From Propionibacteriaceae bacterium (lineage in GTDB: Bacteria; Actinomycetota; Actinomycetes; Propionibacteriales; Propionibacteriaceae), in contig JAIRVA010000256.1 of assembly GCA_031254155.1 (NCBI GenBank), positions 1 through 14,498 of the forward strand: a stretch of 14,498 nucleotides of DNA, in the 5' to 3' direction. Position 1 is the stretch's first letter. Every line of letters starts with the position of its first letter. Positions 1 to 7,691 of this stretch are shown one piece after another. A model generated the notes under the pieces. The model was given only the letters and a program-made list of their open reading frames with translations, had not been told where the DNA came from and made no database searches. A program made the position numbers and the translations under genes.

Positions 1-132
1 CTGGCCGCGGTGCTGCAGCGCGAACAGGCCGAAGAACGTGAGGTTGGACACCTCCTCCCCCGGCGCCCACACCCCGAAAACCCCGCACTCGTCTTTCGGC
101 TGGTCGCCCCACGCCGGCATGTCAATCGTCAC
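1..132 (-). CDS. purF: Amidophosphoribosyltransferase PurF, N-terminal part (cut by the window edge)
   Basis: The reverse strand reads DECGVFGVWAPGEEVSN, then FFGLFALQHRGQ at the window edge. This is the start of the Ntn-hydrolase glutaminase domain of PurF, the first committed enzyme of purine synthesis (PRPP + Gln to phosphoribosylamine). The Cys of DECGVFG is the expected glutaminase nucleophile, exposed after removal of a short propeptide. Two starts are possible. ATG at 120 has no Shine-Dalgarno sequence. GTG at 132, which adds four residues, sits 6 nt after a TAAGAT -10-like hexamer and may be leaderless, so I prefer it; an in-frame TAA at 144-142 blocks any longer start. The gene follows the M20 peptidase on the same strand with a 22-base gap. 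The family call is very secure; the start is not. Confidence 0.93.
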   Translation of the reverse strand, partial: MTIDMPAWGDQPKDECGVFGVWAPGEEVSNLTFFGLFALQHRGQ

Positions 133-138
133 AGTGCC

Positions 139-144
139 ATCTTA
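139..144 (-). promoter_or_regulatory. Possible leaderless promoter -10 for purF (TAAGAT)
   Basis: On the minus strand TAAGAT fits TANNNT and is followed by 6 nt and then GTG at 132. No convincing -35 is visible 17 nt upstream. The same geometry recurs at three other genes in this window, and that recurrence is the main support. purF could instead be co-transcribed with the peptidase gene. Confidence 0.3.
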
Positions 145-154
145 CCGGCTCGGC

Positions 155-1459
155 CTAGCAGGCCGCCGCTCTCAGGAAGGCGGCCTGGGCGGCCACCGTC
201 TTGACGAGGTCGCTAAGACTCACCGACTCGTTGGGGGCGTGCATGCGGGAGTCCGGATCGGCGATACCCGTCACGAGGAACTCCGCGGCGGGGAAGTGCT
301 CGTGCAGCTCGCCGACCAGGGGGATCGCCCCGCCCTGGCCGATGAAGACCGGCGGGCGGCCGAAGGCCGACTCGTACGCGGCCAAACCATGGCCGACGAG
401 CGGGCCGTCGGTGGGTACCTCGCCCGGGTTGCCGCAACTGCCGCGGGTGACCCGGACGTGCGCGCCCCAGGGCGCGTGCGTCTCACAGTGGGCCACGAGC
501 GCGTCGAGGGCTTCCGCCGCCAGCATGCCCGGGGGTACGCGGAGGCTGACGCGGGCCCGCGCCGTGGGGATGAGCGTGTTCGAGGACTCCTCGACGCTCA
601 CCGTGTCGAGCCCGATGACGGTGACCGACGGTTTGGCCCACAGGCGGTCGGCGATCGATCCGCTCCCCAGCTCCGCCACACCGTCCAACAGGCCCGCCTC
701 CCGCCGGATGGACTCCGAGGTGTAGTCGATGTCGAAGTGGTGGGAGGTGCGCAGGCCTGCGACAGCCACGTCACCGACCGCGGTGTGCAGGGTCGCGAGC
801 AGGCGGCACAGCGTCGTGAGGGCATCCGGGGCGACGCCGCCGAACTGCCCCGAGTGCAGGGCGTGGTCGAGGGTTTGGACCTCGATGACGGCGTCGCAGA
901 CCCCGCGCAGGGTCGTGGTGAAGGCGGGCTCGCCCGGCGCCCAGTTGCCGGCGTCGAGGATCACGTACGCATCGGCCTCGATCAGATGGCCGTGCTCGCG
1001 GAGGAACTCGAGGGTGTGGGGCGAGCCGATCTCCTCCTCCCCCTCGATGAAGACGGTGACCCCGACGGGCGGGCGGCCCCCGAACTCCCGCAGGGTCGCC
1101 AGGTGGACAACGACCCCGCCCTTGTCATCCGCCGCACCGCGGCCGTACACCCGGTCGCCGACGACCGTGACCTCGAGGGGCGGGTACGACCAGTCGGCCG
1201 GGTCACCGATGGGCTGGACATCGTGGTGGCTGTAGAAGCAGATCGTCGGCTGGCCCTCCGGCGCCGGGAAGCGGCCAATGACCGCTGGCGCACACGGGCC
1301 GTCCACGATCCGGACGTCCGGACAGCCGACATCGGCGAGCAGCGCCGCGATGGTCTCGGCGGAGGTCCGCAGATCGGCCGCGTGCTGCGGCAGGGCGCCG
1401 ATGGAGGGAATCGCCACCAGCGAGCGGAGGTCGGCGAGCAGTTGTTCTGAAACAGTCAT
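155..1459 (-). CDS. M20/M25/M40-family zinc metallopeptidase (dipeptidase-like)
   Basis: The protein has 434 residues, typical of M20 carboxy/dipeptidases of the CPG2/PepV type: a di-zinc catalytic domain with an inserted dimerisation domain (roughly residues 185-300). The metal and catalytic set is visible: H78 in YSHHDVQP, bridging D111 in GRGAADDKG, general base E142 and metal ligand E143 in EGEEEIGS, D169 in ILDAGNW, and H407 in RMHAPNES. The substrate cannot be read from sequence; cytoplasmic cleavage of small peptides or N-acyl amino acids is likely, since there is no signal peptide. The frame stays open a further 54 residues upstream, but that stretch is Arg/Ser-rich with no family similarity. 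ATG at 1459 lies 7 nt after a TAAGGT -10, so I place the start there. It lies just upstream of purF on the same strand and is probably core genome. Confidence 0.9.
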   Translation of the reverse strand: MTVSEQLLADLRSLVAIPSIGALPQHAADLRTSAETIAALLADVGCPDVRIVDGPCAPAVIGRFPAPEGQPTICFYSHHDVQPIGDPADWSYPPLEVTVVGDRVYGRGAADDKGGVVVHLATLREFGGRPPVGVTVFIEGEEEIGSPHTLEFLREHGHLIEADAYVILDAGNWAPGEPAFTTTLRGVCDAVIEVQTLDHALHSGQFGGVAPDALTTLCRLLATLHTAVGDVAVAGLRTSHHFDIDYTSESIRREAGLLDGVAELGSGSIADRLWAKPSVTVIGLDTVSVEESSNTLIPTARARVSLRVPPGMLAAEALDALVAHCETHAPWGAHVRVTRGSCGNPGEVPTDGPLVGHGLAAYESAFGRPPVFIGQGGAIPLVGELHEHFPAAEFLVTGIADPDSRMHAPNESVSLSDLVKTVAAQAAFLRAAAC

Positions 1460-1466
1460 ATCCCTA

Positions 1467-1495
1467 ACCTTACGGAGCGCCGGCCCGCCCCACAA
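1467..1495 (-). promoter_or_regulatory. Putative leaderless promoter of the M20 peptidase gene
   Basis: Read on the minus strand, TTGTGG (1495-1490), a 17-nt spacer, then TAAGGT (1472-1467), followed by 7 nt and the ATG at 1459. The predicted transcription start falls at or next to the start codon, so the message would be leaderless. This is pattern-based only. Confidence 0.45.
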
Positions 1496-1500
1496 ATAGC

Positions 1501-1532
1501 GATGGTGGCGGCTTGGGGAAACCGCCACCATC
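1501..1532. repeat. Perfect 11-bp inverted repeat, possible terminator or operator
   Basis: GATGGTGGCGG (1501-1511) pairs exactly with CCGCCACCATC (1522-1532) across a 10-nt loop. It is immediately upstream of the peptidase -35 candidate and about 230 nt downstream of the DUF937 stop on the same strand. On the minus strand the stem is followed by GCTATTTG, only a weak U-tract, so an intrinsic terminator insulating the peptidase promoter is plausible but not clear. An operator is the alternative. Confidence 0.5.
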
Positions 1533-1758
1533 TGGGGTGGGATAATCCGATTCTCATCGGACGAGCTAAAGCAACGGGGAAAGCTCCAGCTCTTCACGAT
1601 TTGGTTCCGCGTCCCGGCCAAGTACCCCAGGTCCGATTCGCTGACAGTGGAAGGCTATCATCTTTCCCGAGAATTGGCTACCGTTTTTAGGAATCTTTCA
1701 GTGAATTCTTGGCCCAACCCGCGTTTCAGTCAAAGAGATTTGGTACGACAATGTCCCG
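1533..1758. other. Gene-free spacer, relatively AT-rich
   Basis: This is the rest of the 299-base gap between the peptidase and the DUF937 gene. It is clearly less GC-rich than its surroundings (for example around 1660-1750). I see no plausible coding frame, no riboswitch I recognise and no strong hairpin. Short open frames here have no initiation signals and look accidental. Confidence 0.5.
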
Positions 1759-2382
1759 TCAGAAGATGGCGTCAAGCAGACCGCCCAGGACTCCGCCTGA
1801 CGACTGCTGCGCCTTCTTGGCCTGGTCCTGATTGTTCAGGGCCCCGCCAAGCAACCCGCCGAGCATGGACCCCAGCCCGCTGGCAGAGGAGCCTCCGAGC
1901 AGCCCGCCGATGACGGCGCCCAAGCCCCCGGAACTGCTATCGTCCTTGTCAGCTTGGCCGGCCTTGTCCGACTTGCCCGACAGGGCCTGGTTGGCGACGT
2001 AACCGAGTACGACGGGAGCGAGCGTCGGCAGCAACTTTTGGATGAGCGACTGGTCATTCCCCGTCTTCGCGGCCAGCGCCTCGGCGGACGTGGTCGTACT
2101 CGTCCCCAGAGCATGCTCGACGATCTTCTTGCCGTCGGCGACATCGATGTCACCGAGCTTCACGCCGCTCTTCGCGTTGGCGGCCCCCTTCGACGCGTGC
2201 TTCGTCAGGGCGCCGGCGAGCGAGGCCTCCCCGTCCTTCTCCTGGGCGTTGGCCGTCAGCCCGCCCAGCAAGGACGTGATGACCGAGGTCGAGGCGGTCT
2301 TCGTCTCCGTCTCGCTCACACCGAGTTGCTCGGCGAGTTGCCCCAGGGGAAGCTGCCCCAGAATGTCCGTAATCGCGCTCAT
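1759..2382 (-). CDS. DUF937 (YidB-like) family protein
   Basis: The protein has 207 residues and no signal peptide. The N-terminal helical region (MSAITDILGQLPLGQLAEQL, then SVITSLLGGL at 34-42) and the segment around LIQKLLPTLAPVVLGYVANQ (113-132) match the DUF937 pattern of short amphipathic helices with LLGGL-type turns. The C-terminal third is a Gly/Ser/Leu low-complexity tail with repeated GGLLGG units (152-164, 169-180, 196-203), giving a glycine-zipper appearance. Function is unknown in this family. Start: ATG at 2382 with a good Shine-Dalgarno AAAGGA 5 nt upstream. It is divergent from galE with 81 bases between them. Nothing links it to the polysaccharide genes beyond proximity. Confidence 0.8.
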   Translation of the reverse strand: MSAITDILGQLPLGQLAEQLGVSETETKTASTSVITSLLGGLTANAQEKDGEASLAGALTKHASKGAANAKSGVKLGDIDVADGKKIVEHALGTSTTTSAEALAAKTGNDQSLIQKLLPTLAPVVLGYVANQALSGKSDKAGQADKDDSSSGGLGAVIGGLLGGSSASGLGSMLGGLLGGALNNQDQAKKAQQSSGGVLGGLLDAIF

Positions 2383-2409
2383 GGCGTTCCTTTCCTGCTC
2401 GTGGCAACG

Positions 2410-2456
2410 AGTCTATCTCATTCTCCGGCCCCCACGAGCCAGCAGCCCGATAGACT
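2410..2456. promoter_or_regulatory. Back-to-back promoters for the DUF937 gene and galE (GATAGACT on both strands)
   Basis: The octamer GATAGACT occurs once on each strand facing outward: minus strand at 2417-2410 towards DUF937, plus strand at 2449-2456 towards galE. Each contains a TAGACT (TANNNT) -10. The galE copy is 7 nt before its ATG (leaderless geometry). The DUF937 copy is 27 nt before its ATG, leaving room for the Shine-Dalgarno. The -35 regions would overlap around 2428-2438 and show no consensus. Confidence 0.45.
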
Positions 2457-2463
2457 TGACGCC

Positions 2464-3477
2464 ATGCGTATCTTGCTCACCGGCGGTGCCGGGTACATTG
2501 GCACCCACATCGGCGTCGAACTCGCGACGCGGGGCCACGACGTCATTGTGGTCGACGACCTCACCAACTCTCGCCGCTCCGCGATCGACCGGGTCGAGAC
2601 GATTACCGGCCACACCATCGCCTTTCACGAGACCGATGTTCGCAACGCCGCCGCCTTGTGGCGGATCTTCGCGGCCGAGCGGCCGGAGGCGGTCATCCAC
2701 CTGGCCGGGCTGAAGGCCGTGGGTGAGTCGGTCGCGCAACCCCGGCGCTACTACGATACGAACATTAACTCCACCCTGTCCTTGCTGGCCGTCATGGCCG
2801 AAGCGGGGGTCCACAAGCTCATCTTCAGCTCGTCCGCCACGGTGTACGGTGAGCCCGAGGCGTTGCCGCTGACCGAGGCGAGCCGGGTCGGCGTCGGCAT
2901 CGCCAACCCGTACGGCTGGACGAAGTTCATGATCGAACAGATCCTGCGCGATGCCGCGGTGGCCGATCCGGCCTGGGAGATCACGCTGCTGCGGTACTTC
3001 AACCCGGTCGGCGCCCACGCGTCGGGCCTCATCGGCGAGGACCCCGCGGGGATCCCCAACAACCTCATGCCGTTCGTCGCCCAGGTCGCCGCGGGGCGCC
3101 GGGACCACGTCCAGGTGTTCGGCGACGACTACGACACCCCGGACGGTACCGGGGTACGTGACTACATCCACGTCGTCGATCTGGCGTTGGGCCACGTCGC
3201 GGCCCTGGACCACGTGACGCCGGGGGTGGCGGTGTACAACCTGGGTACCGGGCGGGGTACGTCCGTACTCGAACTCATCCGGGCCTTCGAAACGGCCTGC
3301 GGCAAGGCCATTCCGTACGAGATCACCGCCCGGCGGCCGGGCGATCTGGCCTCGACCTACTGCACCCCGGCCAAAGCAAGGTGCGAACTCGGCTGGACAG
3401 CAGAGAAGACCATCGCCCAGGCCTGCCAGGACGCGTGGGCCTGGCAGTCCGGGAACCCGGCGGGGTACCCCTGCTGA
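2464..3477 (+). CDS. galE: UDP-glucose 4-epimerase GalE
   Basis: The protein has 337 residues, the normal GalE length. It is an NAD-dependent extended short-chain dehydrogenase/reductase that interconverts UDP-Glc and UDP-Gal (possibly also the GlcNAc pair) in the cytoplasm. Visible features: the Rossmann motif TGGAGYIG (6-13), acidic DD (31-32) binding the NAD ribose, FSSSATVYGE (121-130) with the catalytic Ser/Thr region, catalytic Y150-x3-K154 in NPYGWTK, then RYFNPVGAH and the GalE signature IGEDPAGIPNNLMPF. The frame is open far upstream, but homology begins exactly at ATG 2464, which has no Shine-Dalgarno and a TAGACT -10 seven nt before it. It converges with the DUF2142 gene (27-base gap). 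It probably feeds UDP-Gal to the adjoining polysaccharide locus, although galE can also be housekeeping. Confidence 0.96.
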   Translation: MRILLTGGAGYIGTHIGVELATRGHDVIVVDDLTNSRRSAIDRVETITGHTIAFHETDVRNAAALWRIFAAERPEAVIHLAGLKAVGESVAQPRRYYDTNINSTLSLLAVMAEAGVHKLIFSSSATVYGEPEALPLTEASRVGVGIANPYGWTKFMIEQILRDAAVADPAWEITLLRYFNPVGAHASGLIGEDPAGIPNNLMPFVAQVAAGRRDHVQVFGDDYDTPDGTGVRDYIHVVDLALGHVAALDHVTPGVAVYNLGTGRGTSVLELIRAFETACGKAIPYEITARRPGDLASTYCTPAKARCELGWTAEKTIAQACQDAWAWQSGNPAGYPC

Positions 3478-3504
3478 CCCGAACGACCGCTTTGACTTCC
3501 CCGG

Positions 3505-5070
3505 TCACGCCGCCAGCTCGGGCGTCACGCGCGCGCCGGAGCCAGTTCCAACTTGCATGTCATCCGTCTCGGCGCGGCCAACCAGGAACAGGACGGACGC
3601 CAGCGCAGCAAAGCCCAGGCTCCCGATGACCCAGGTCACCATTGGCGACGGCCCGGTGTGCCACCACTCGATCGTGTGATCAAGGTTCGCCAGAAAGACG
3701 TCCAACCCCACCGTGAACCGACGAATTTGGGTGTGCAAAGCCACGGCGTGGGCCACGGTGAGACACCCGAACACGACCGATGTTTGCACAGCGGACAGCC
3801 TGGACGCACCCCCTTGTCGGGGGCGCCACAAAGCCAACGCCACCAGGAGGGGAAGGAGCGGGACGAGGTAGCGCGGTTGCACACTCTCGCCGACATGGTA
3901 CCCACTTCGCTGAAGCAGATAGAGCGGCAGCCCGATGTACACCAGAGTGACAGCGGCGAGGGCGAGTCCCTTCCGCCATTCCATTGACCCCAAGCCAAGG
4001 AACAGCAGCGCCAATGACACGACCACCACGGGAACCCAGACAAGTGGCGGCATCGGAGTGTCGACCCAGTTCAGCCCCATCACGGCCGCGGTGTAGTCGA
4101 TCAGGAGACGCGGGAGGTTGAGGACATTGCCCATGAACAAGGCCCAGTCCCCGCCCGCATAGTCTGGACTCATGTCCATCCCCGACTCGAGCGCCTGTGA
4201 CTGCGTCGCCGACAAGAAACCGACGACGCCGAACAGGCTGGTCACGACCGGGAGTGCGAGTTTCCATGGTTTGGCCCGGAGTTGCGTCCAGTTCAGGAGA
4301 GAGACCGTGAGCGCTGCCACGACGAGAAACGCCCCGGCGTCCGCCCGCGCCGACGCCGCCATCGCCGCGCCGAGTACGACGGCGACCACCGCGACGACCT
4401 CCCGCCAGCGGGACGTCGCCGACGCGGCCGCATACGTCCCAAACCACGCCACGAGCACCCCCGTGATCGCCCAGCCGCTCGGGTTCACCGAGGCGACCAG
4501 GTAGACCATCAACGGCACGCACACGGGTAACGCTGCGTAGGCTACCAGCCGACGACCAGGGGCGGCGAGACTCACCACCACCGCGCCAATGAGCAGGATC
4601 GCGAGACAACCGTTGACTATCCGCATCGCGACGATTGACTGGTACACATCAGGCCCGACCAACAGGTGCATGACAACGTAATAGCCACCCGGATACTGCC
4701 CGTCGTCAACCCGCCCGGTCCACGTCGTCCCACCAGGCAAAGCTGAAACGCAGGACCCGGATGCCCCCGACACAAACCGGTAACACGACGAGTCCGCCAC
4801 CTGGACGGGGACCTCGACACTCACCTGCCCCTCCGCCTCGACCCGGGTGGCGCAGGACCCGTCAATCATTCGGGGGCACCAGATGCTCGCCTGGTGGAAA
4901 TCATCATCTGGAGAGGCCCCGCTCGGTGAGGCCGACGCCCAGGCGTAGACGACCCCGAGCCCGCCGACCACGGCAAGTGTGGCAACCAGTATCGCTCGTA
5001 CATGGCCTAACACCCAGGTCTTAACCTGTGGCCGGCGTGCGTGAGTCAAGGTCCTCTCCCGTCCTCTCAC
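3505..5070 (-). CDS. DUF2142 multi-pass membrane protein, GT-C-like candidate
   Basis: The protein has 521 residues. A first membrane helix (about 24-46) is followed by an acidic SPDDDFH motif (53-59), a roughly 95-residue presumably external loop with Cys at 65, 73, 96 and 107, then about ten hydrophobic segments and QPRYLVPLLP (398-407). The PDDDFH and QPRY-LP motifs are typical of DUF2142. An acidic pair right after the first helix is what GT-C enzymes use with polyprenyl-phosphate-sugar donors, so a role in decorating exported polysaccharide is a reasonable inference, not proven. The start is uncertain. GTG at 5070 overlaps the upstream GT2 stop (GTGA). TTG at 5049, seven codons in, has the much better Shine-Dalgarno GGGAGAGG. 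It is the last gene of a three-gene operon. Confidence 0.82.
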   Translation of the reverse strand: MRGRERTLTHARRPQVKTWVLGHVRAILVATLAVVGGLGVVYAWASASPSGASPDDDFHQASIWCPRMIDGSCATRVEAEGQVSVEVPVQVADSSCYRFVSGASGSCVSALPGGTTWTGRVDDGQYPGGYYVVMHLLVGPDVYQSIVAMRIVNGCLAILLIGAVVVSLAAPGRRLVAYAALPVCVPLMVYLVASVNPSGWAITGVLVAWFGTYAAASATSRWREVVAVVAVVLGAAMAASARADAGAFLVVAALTVSLLNWTQLRAKPWKLALPVVTSLFGVVGFLSATQSQALESGMDMSPDYAGGDWALFMGNVLNLPRLLIDYTAAVMGLNWVDTPMPPLVWVPVVVVSLALLFLGLGSMEWRKGLALAAVTLVYIGLPLYLLQRSGYHVGESVQPRYLVPLLPLLVALALWRPRQGGASRLSAVQTSVVFGCLTVAHAVALHTQIRRFTVGLDVFLANLDHTIEWWHTGPSPMVTWVIGSLGFAALASVLFLVGRAETDDMQVGTGSGARVTPELAA

Positions 5071-6056
5071 CCCCGTATCCCATCGTTTTGCATGATGGCG
5101 TACAGGTAACCCTGGTCAACAAGCGTAGCCGACCGAATGGCTCGCCGCGAGCGCGCATAAAGCGGTAGGCGGAACACGCCAGCAATGTACGCGCGCATCA
5201 CCCGGCGCGCTCCGGCCGGCCCGAAATCGTGCTTAGCCTGGCGGACGAAGTCTTTGACTCCCGCGAACACGAAGGGTAGCGACCGTAGAATGATGCGCCA
5301 CGACAGATTCTTGTAGGCCACCGCCGCTTGGTTCCGGGCGGTCATGACGACTGGGTAGATGTTCGCCCGCTTCTTTGAACTGACTGAGCCCATGTGGTAG
5401 GCGATGGCGCCCGGCACAAAAAAAGCGTCCCAGCCCGCGACGAGCGCCCGGCAGGCCACATCCACATCCTCGTAGTACATGTAGAACCGCTCGTCGAAGA
5501 AAGACGAGTCGGGGTCCGGCTGCTGCTCGATAAACGCGCGGCTGTACAGCGCCGCCGCCGCGTTCACTCCGAAAACCTTACGCGGGTAGTATGAGAGAAG
5601 ATCCACCTGCTCCCGGCAACCATACTGGTTCCCCTGCAGTCGCCTGGACACGAAAATATGCTGGGAATCAACCACGTCGTGGTCATAGAAGTCCAGCGTC
5701 AGACCCTGCAACGCCGCGACGTGATCGCGGCCCTGCGCGAATTCGACGAGGCGGCTCGTCCACTCGGGGACAATGACCGCATCCGAATTGATCAGCGCGA
5801 CCCACGGCGCGGTTGACTCCGCCAACACCCGTTCGATGAGAACGTTGTTCCCGCGCGCAAACCCGAGGTTCTTGTCCGACTCGGTGAGGTGAACGCCCGG
5901 ATACTGCCGTACGACCTCCACGGTGGCGTCCGACGACGCGTTGTCCAGCACAAAGATCTCCGGATCGACGCCGGTCTGGGCTACGATCGCATCGAGGCAG
6001 CCCGCGATAATGTCTGCATTGTTCCACGTCACTATGACGTACGCGACCGTTTCCAT
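5067..6056 (-). CDS. GT2 glycosyltransferase, WbbL (rhamnosyltransferase)-like
   Basis: The protein has 329 residues and one GT-A domain: YVIVTWNN (6-13), LDNASSD (37-43), KNLGFARGNN (62-71), the metal-binding ALINSD (87-92), FMYYEDVD-type motif YMYYEDVD (192-199) and YHMGS (220-224). This order is that of the WbbL/RfbN branch of GT2, which often transfers L-rhamnose from dTDP-Rha to a lipid-linked acceptor at the inner membrane face; the donor here is an inference. The C-terminal 80 residues are basic and partly hydrophobic (255-300), suggesting membrane association. Its ATG overlaps the upstream stop as TGATG and its stop overlaps the DUF2142 start as GTGA, so translation of all three genes is probably coupled. 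Catalytic motifs look intact. Confidence 0.88.
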   Translation of the reverse strand: METVAYVIVTWNNADIIAGCLDAIVAQTGVDPEIFVLDNASSDATVEVVRQYPGVHLTESDKNLGFARGNNVLIERVLAESTAPWVALINSDAVIVPEWTSRLVEFAQGRDHVAALQGLTLDFYDHDVVDSQHIFVSRRLQGNQYGCREQVDLLSYYPRKVFGVNAAAALYSRAFIEQQPDPDSSFFDERFYMYYEDVDVACRALVAGWDAFFVPGAIAYHMGSVSSKKRANIYPVVMTARNQAAVAYKNLSWRIILRSLPFVFAGVKDFVRQAKHDFGPAGARRVMRAYIAGVFRLPLYARSRRAIRSATLVDQGYLYAIMQNDGIRG

Positions 6057-7654
6057 CAGTGCCTTCTCCTCGGTTCGGTCCGGAGGACCACCTTTGATCC
6101 CAACAATGCAACATTGTCATTAAGGTACCGATTACGGTACGGCACCCGCCGGGCGGCGAAGCGCAGATGTCCCCACAGAACGAGACGACCATCGCACCCC
6201 CGTCCATCGATCACGCCTGAGGCGGTGAGCGCGGCCTGGGACGATGACCGCGAAAAGGCGATCACCTGCGACGAGAGTCCGTCCACGTCCCGGACCAGGT
6301 CAACGGGCCCGACCACCCCGTCTTCCTGGAGGTCGGCGCCCGGGAACAGGGGTCGGAGCGCGCCCCCGACGTCCACGTAGCCCGCCTCGTACAGACACGA
6401 TCCGGTATCCTGGACCAGCAAGGGGGCCACAGCCGCGGTGTCCGGCAACGCGAGAACACCGGCAAGGTCATCAAGCCACGTCGCTTCCTCCGGCAGGTAC
6501 ATCGCCCGGATGATCACCAGCACGTCCTCGTCCCGCCCCCGCTCGTGTTCCTGCAGATTGCTGTCCGGACTAAGGCAGGTGAAGACCGGCGTCACCCACT
6601 CACAATGGGTTCGTTGCTGCAGGAGGTGAGCAAAATGCTTGTTGACCGTCTCATCCTCGGCCACCATCACGACGACCTCGGCCCGACACCGCTGCCGCGG
6701 GCGAATGCGGTACCAACCAGGCCGGCCCACCGCGGGATCGACCCCGTCGTTATCCACCCCGAGCCGGTCCAGGTGTTCCAACAGCGCCTGTATCCCCGCG
6801 TCGAGCACGTACTCCTTGTGCGACACGTCCCGCGACGTCGACTGTTCCGCCTCGCGCCAGTGGTACAGGATTTTCGGGATGTGAATGACCTCCCGCTTCA
6901 CATCGCGGCCGTGGAGTCGCAAGAGAAGGTCGTAGTCCTGGGCGCCGTCCATCTGCGGCCGCAGACCGCCCACCTCGCGGACGAGATCGGTCCGGATCAC
7001 CGACAGGTGATTCGTGTAGTTCATCTCGAGGAACATGTGCGGCGACCAGGCCGGTTTGAAGAATGGCCGTTTGCGGAGCAGGCCATCGTCGCTGATCGCA
7101 TCCTCGTCGCTGTAGAGGATGTCAGCACCTGGGTGTTCCGTGATCGCGATCGCCACCTCGTTGAGAGCGTGGGGGCTCAACGTGTCGTCATGATCGGCGA
7201 ACGCGACGTACGTTCCTGTGACGTGGACCAGTGCTTGGTTGGTGTTACCCGCAATCCCCGTGTTCTCCGCCAGTCGCAGGTACTGAAAACGCCCGTCCCG
7301 GTGCGAGTAGTCCTCGATCACCCGCGCCCGTGCCTCGTCGGTCGACGAGTCGGCCATGATGAGTTCCCAGTCGGAGAACGACTGGGAGGTCAGTGAGTCC
7401 AACAGTGGTACGAGGTACTTGTCCGGAGTGTTGAAGAACGGAACAATGACGCTGATAAGCAGTTTCCCGTCGGTCGCGGGTGACGCCACTGGCAAAAAGA
7501 ACGAACCCGGTTCGATCCCGCTGATGTAGTCCTCGTACGCCTGGAATCCGGCCACACCGGGGACTAGTTTCGTTTTTGCTATCATCTGTCGCAGGGCTCT
7601 CCCACGGCGGGTGTAGCTGGGAAATAGCGCTCCCACAAGTTGTCTGACCGTCAT
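6056..7654 (-). CDS. Large GT2 glycosyltransferase with a degenerate second GT domain
   Basis: The protein has 532 residues. A basic N-terminal segment (about 1-60) precedes a complete GT2 domain: LISVIVPFFNTPDKYL (66-81), ADSSTDEAR (101-109), metal motif ADHDDT (153-158), the SDEDA stretch (182-186), GAQDYDLLLR (237-246) and ILYHWRE (262-268). Residues about 323-490 follow the plan of a second GT2 domain, as in tandem O-antigen GTs (WLDDLAGVLALPDTAAVAPLL, then YEAGYVDVGG), but DVLVIIRAMY replaces the usual DxD-containing strand. It should therefore be non-catalytic and perhaps binds acceptor. Start: ATG at 7654, with AGAGGTGA about 10 nt upstream. Homology does not support the open frame upstream to 7978, which crosses the divergent promoter region. 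First gene of the minus-strand operon. Confidence 0.86.
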   Translation of the reverse strand: MTVRQLVGALFPSYTRRGRALRQMIAKTKLVPGVAGFQAYEDYISGIEPGSFFLPVASPATDGKLLISVIVPFFNTPDKYLVPLLDSLTSQSFSDWELIMADSSTDEARARVIEDYSHRDGRFQYLRLAENTGIAGNTNQALVHVTGTYVAFADHDDTLSPHALNEVAIAITEHPGADILYSDEDAISDDGLLRKRPFFKPAWSPHMFLEMNYTNHLSVIRTDLVREVGGLRPQMDGAQDYDLLLRLHGRDVKREVIHIPKILYHWREAEQSTSRDVSHKEYVLDAGIQALLEHLDRLGVDNDGVDPAVGRPGWYRIRPRQRCRAEVVVMVAEDETVNKHFAHLLQQRTHCEWVTPVFTCLSPDSNLQEHERGRDEDVLVIIRAMYLPEEATWLDDLAGVLALPDTAAVAPLLVQDTGSCLYEAGYVDVGGALRPLFPGADLQEDGVVGPVDLVRDVDGLSSQVIAFSRSSSQAALTASGVIDGRGCDGRLVLWGHLRFAARRVPYRNRYLNDNVALLGSKVVLRTEPRRRH

Positions 7655-7691
7655 ATGCGTCGCATCACCTCTTCTTTGTCCTCTGTTGGCT

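Noticed and set aside
38..1450. 470-codon open frame on the plus strand opposite the peptidase gene
   Set aside because: Arg/Asp/Gly-rich antisense shadow typical of high-GC DNA. The opposite strand carries a full set of M20 catalytic motifs.
1954..2463. 170-codon upstream extension of the galE frame
   Set aside because: It runs antisense through the DUF937 gene and the divergent promoters. GalE homology starts exactly at 2464.
2413..3213. 266-codon minus-strand frame opposite galE
   Set aside because: Antisense shadow with no recognisable motifs. GalE on the plus strand is complete.
3423..3447. CTGCCAGG / CCTGGCAG hairpin near the end of galE as a terminator
   Set aside because: It is inside the coding sequence with no T-tract on either strand. 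The 27-base gap between the convergent genes likewise shows no clear terminator.
3462..3471. GGGGTACCCC palindrome near the galE stop
   Set aside because: Inside coding sequence and short enough to arise by chance in GC-rich DNA.
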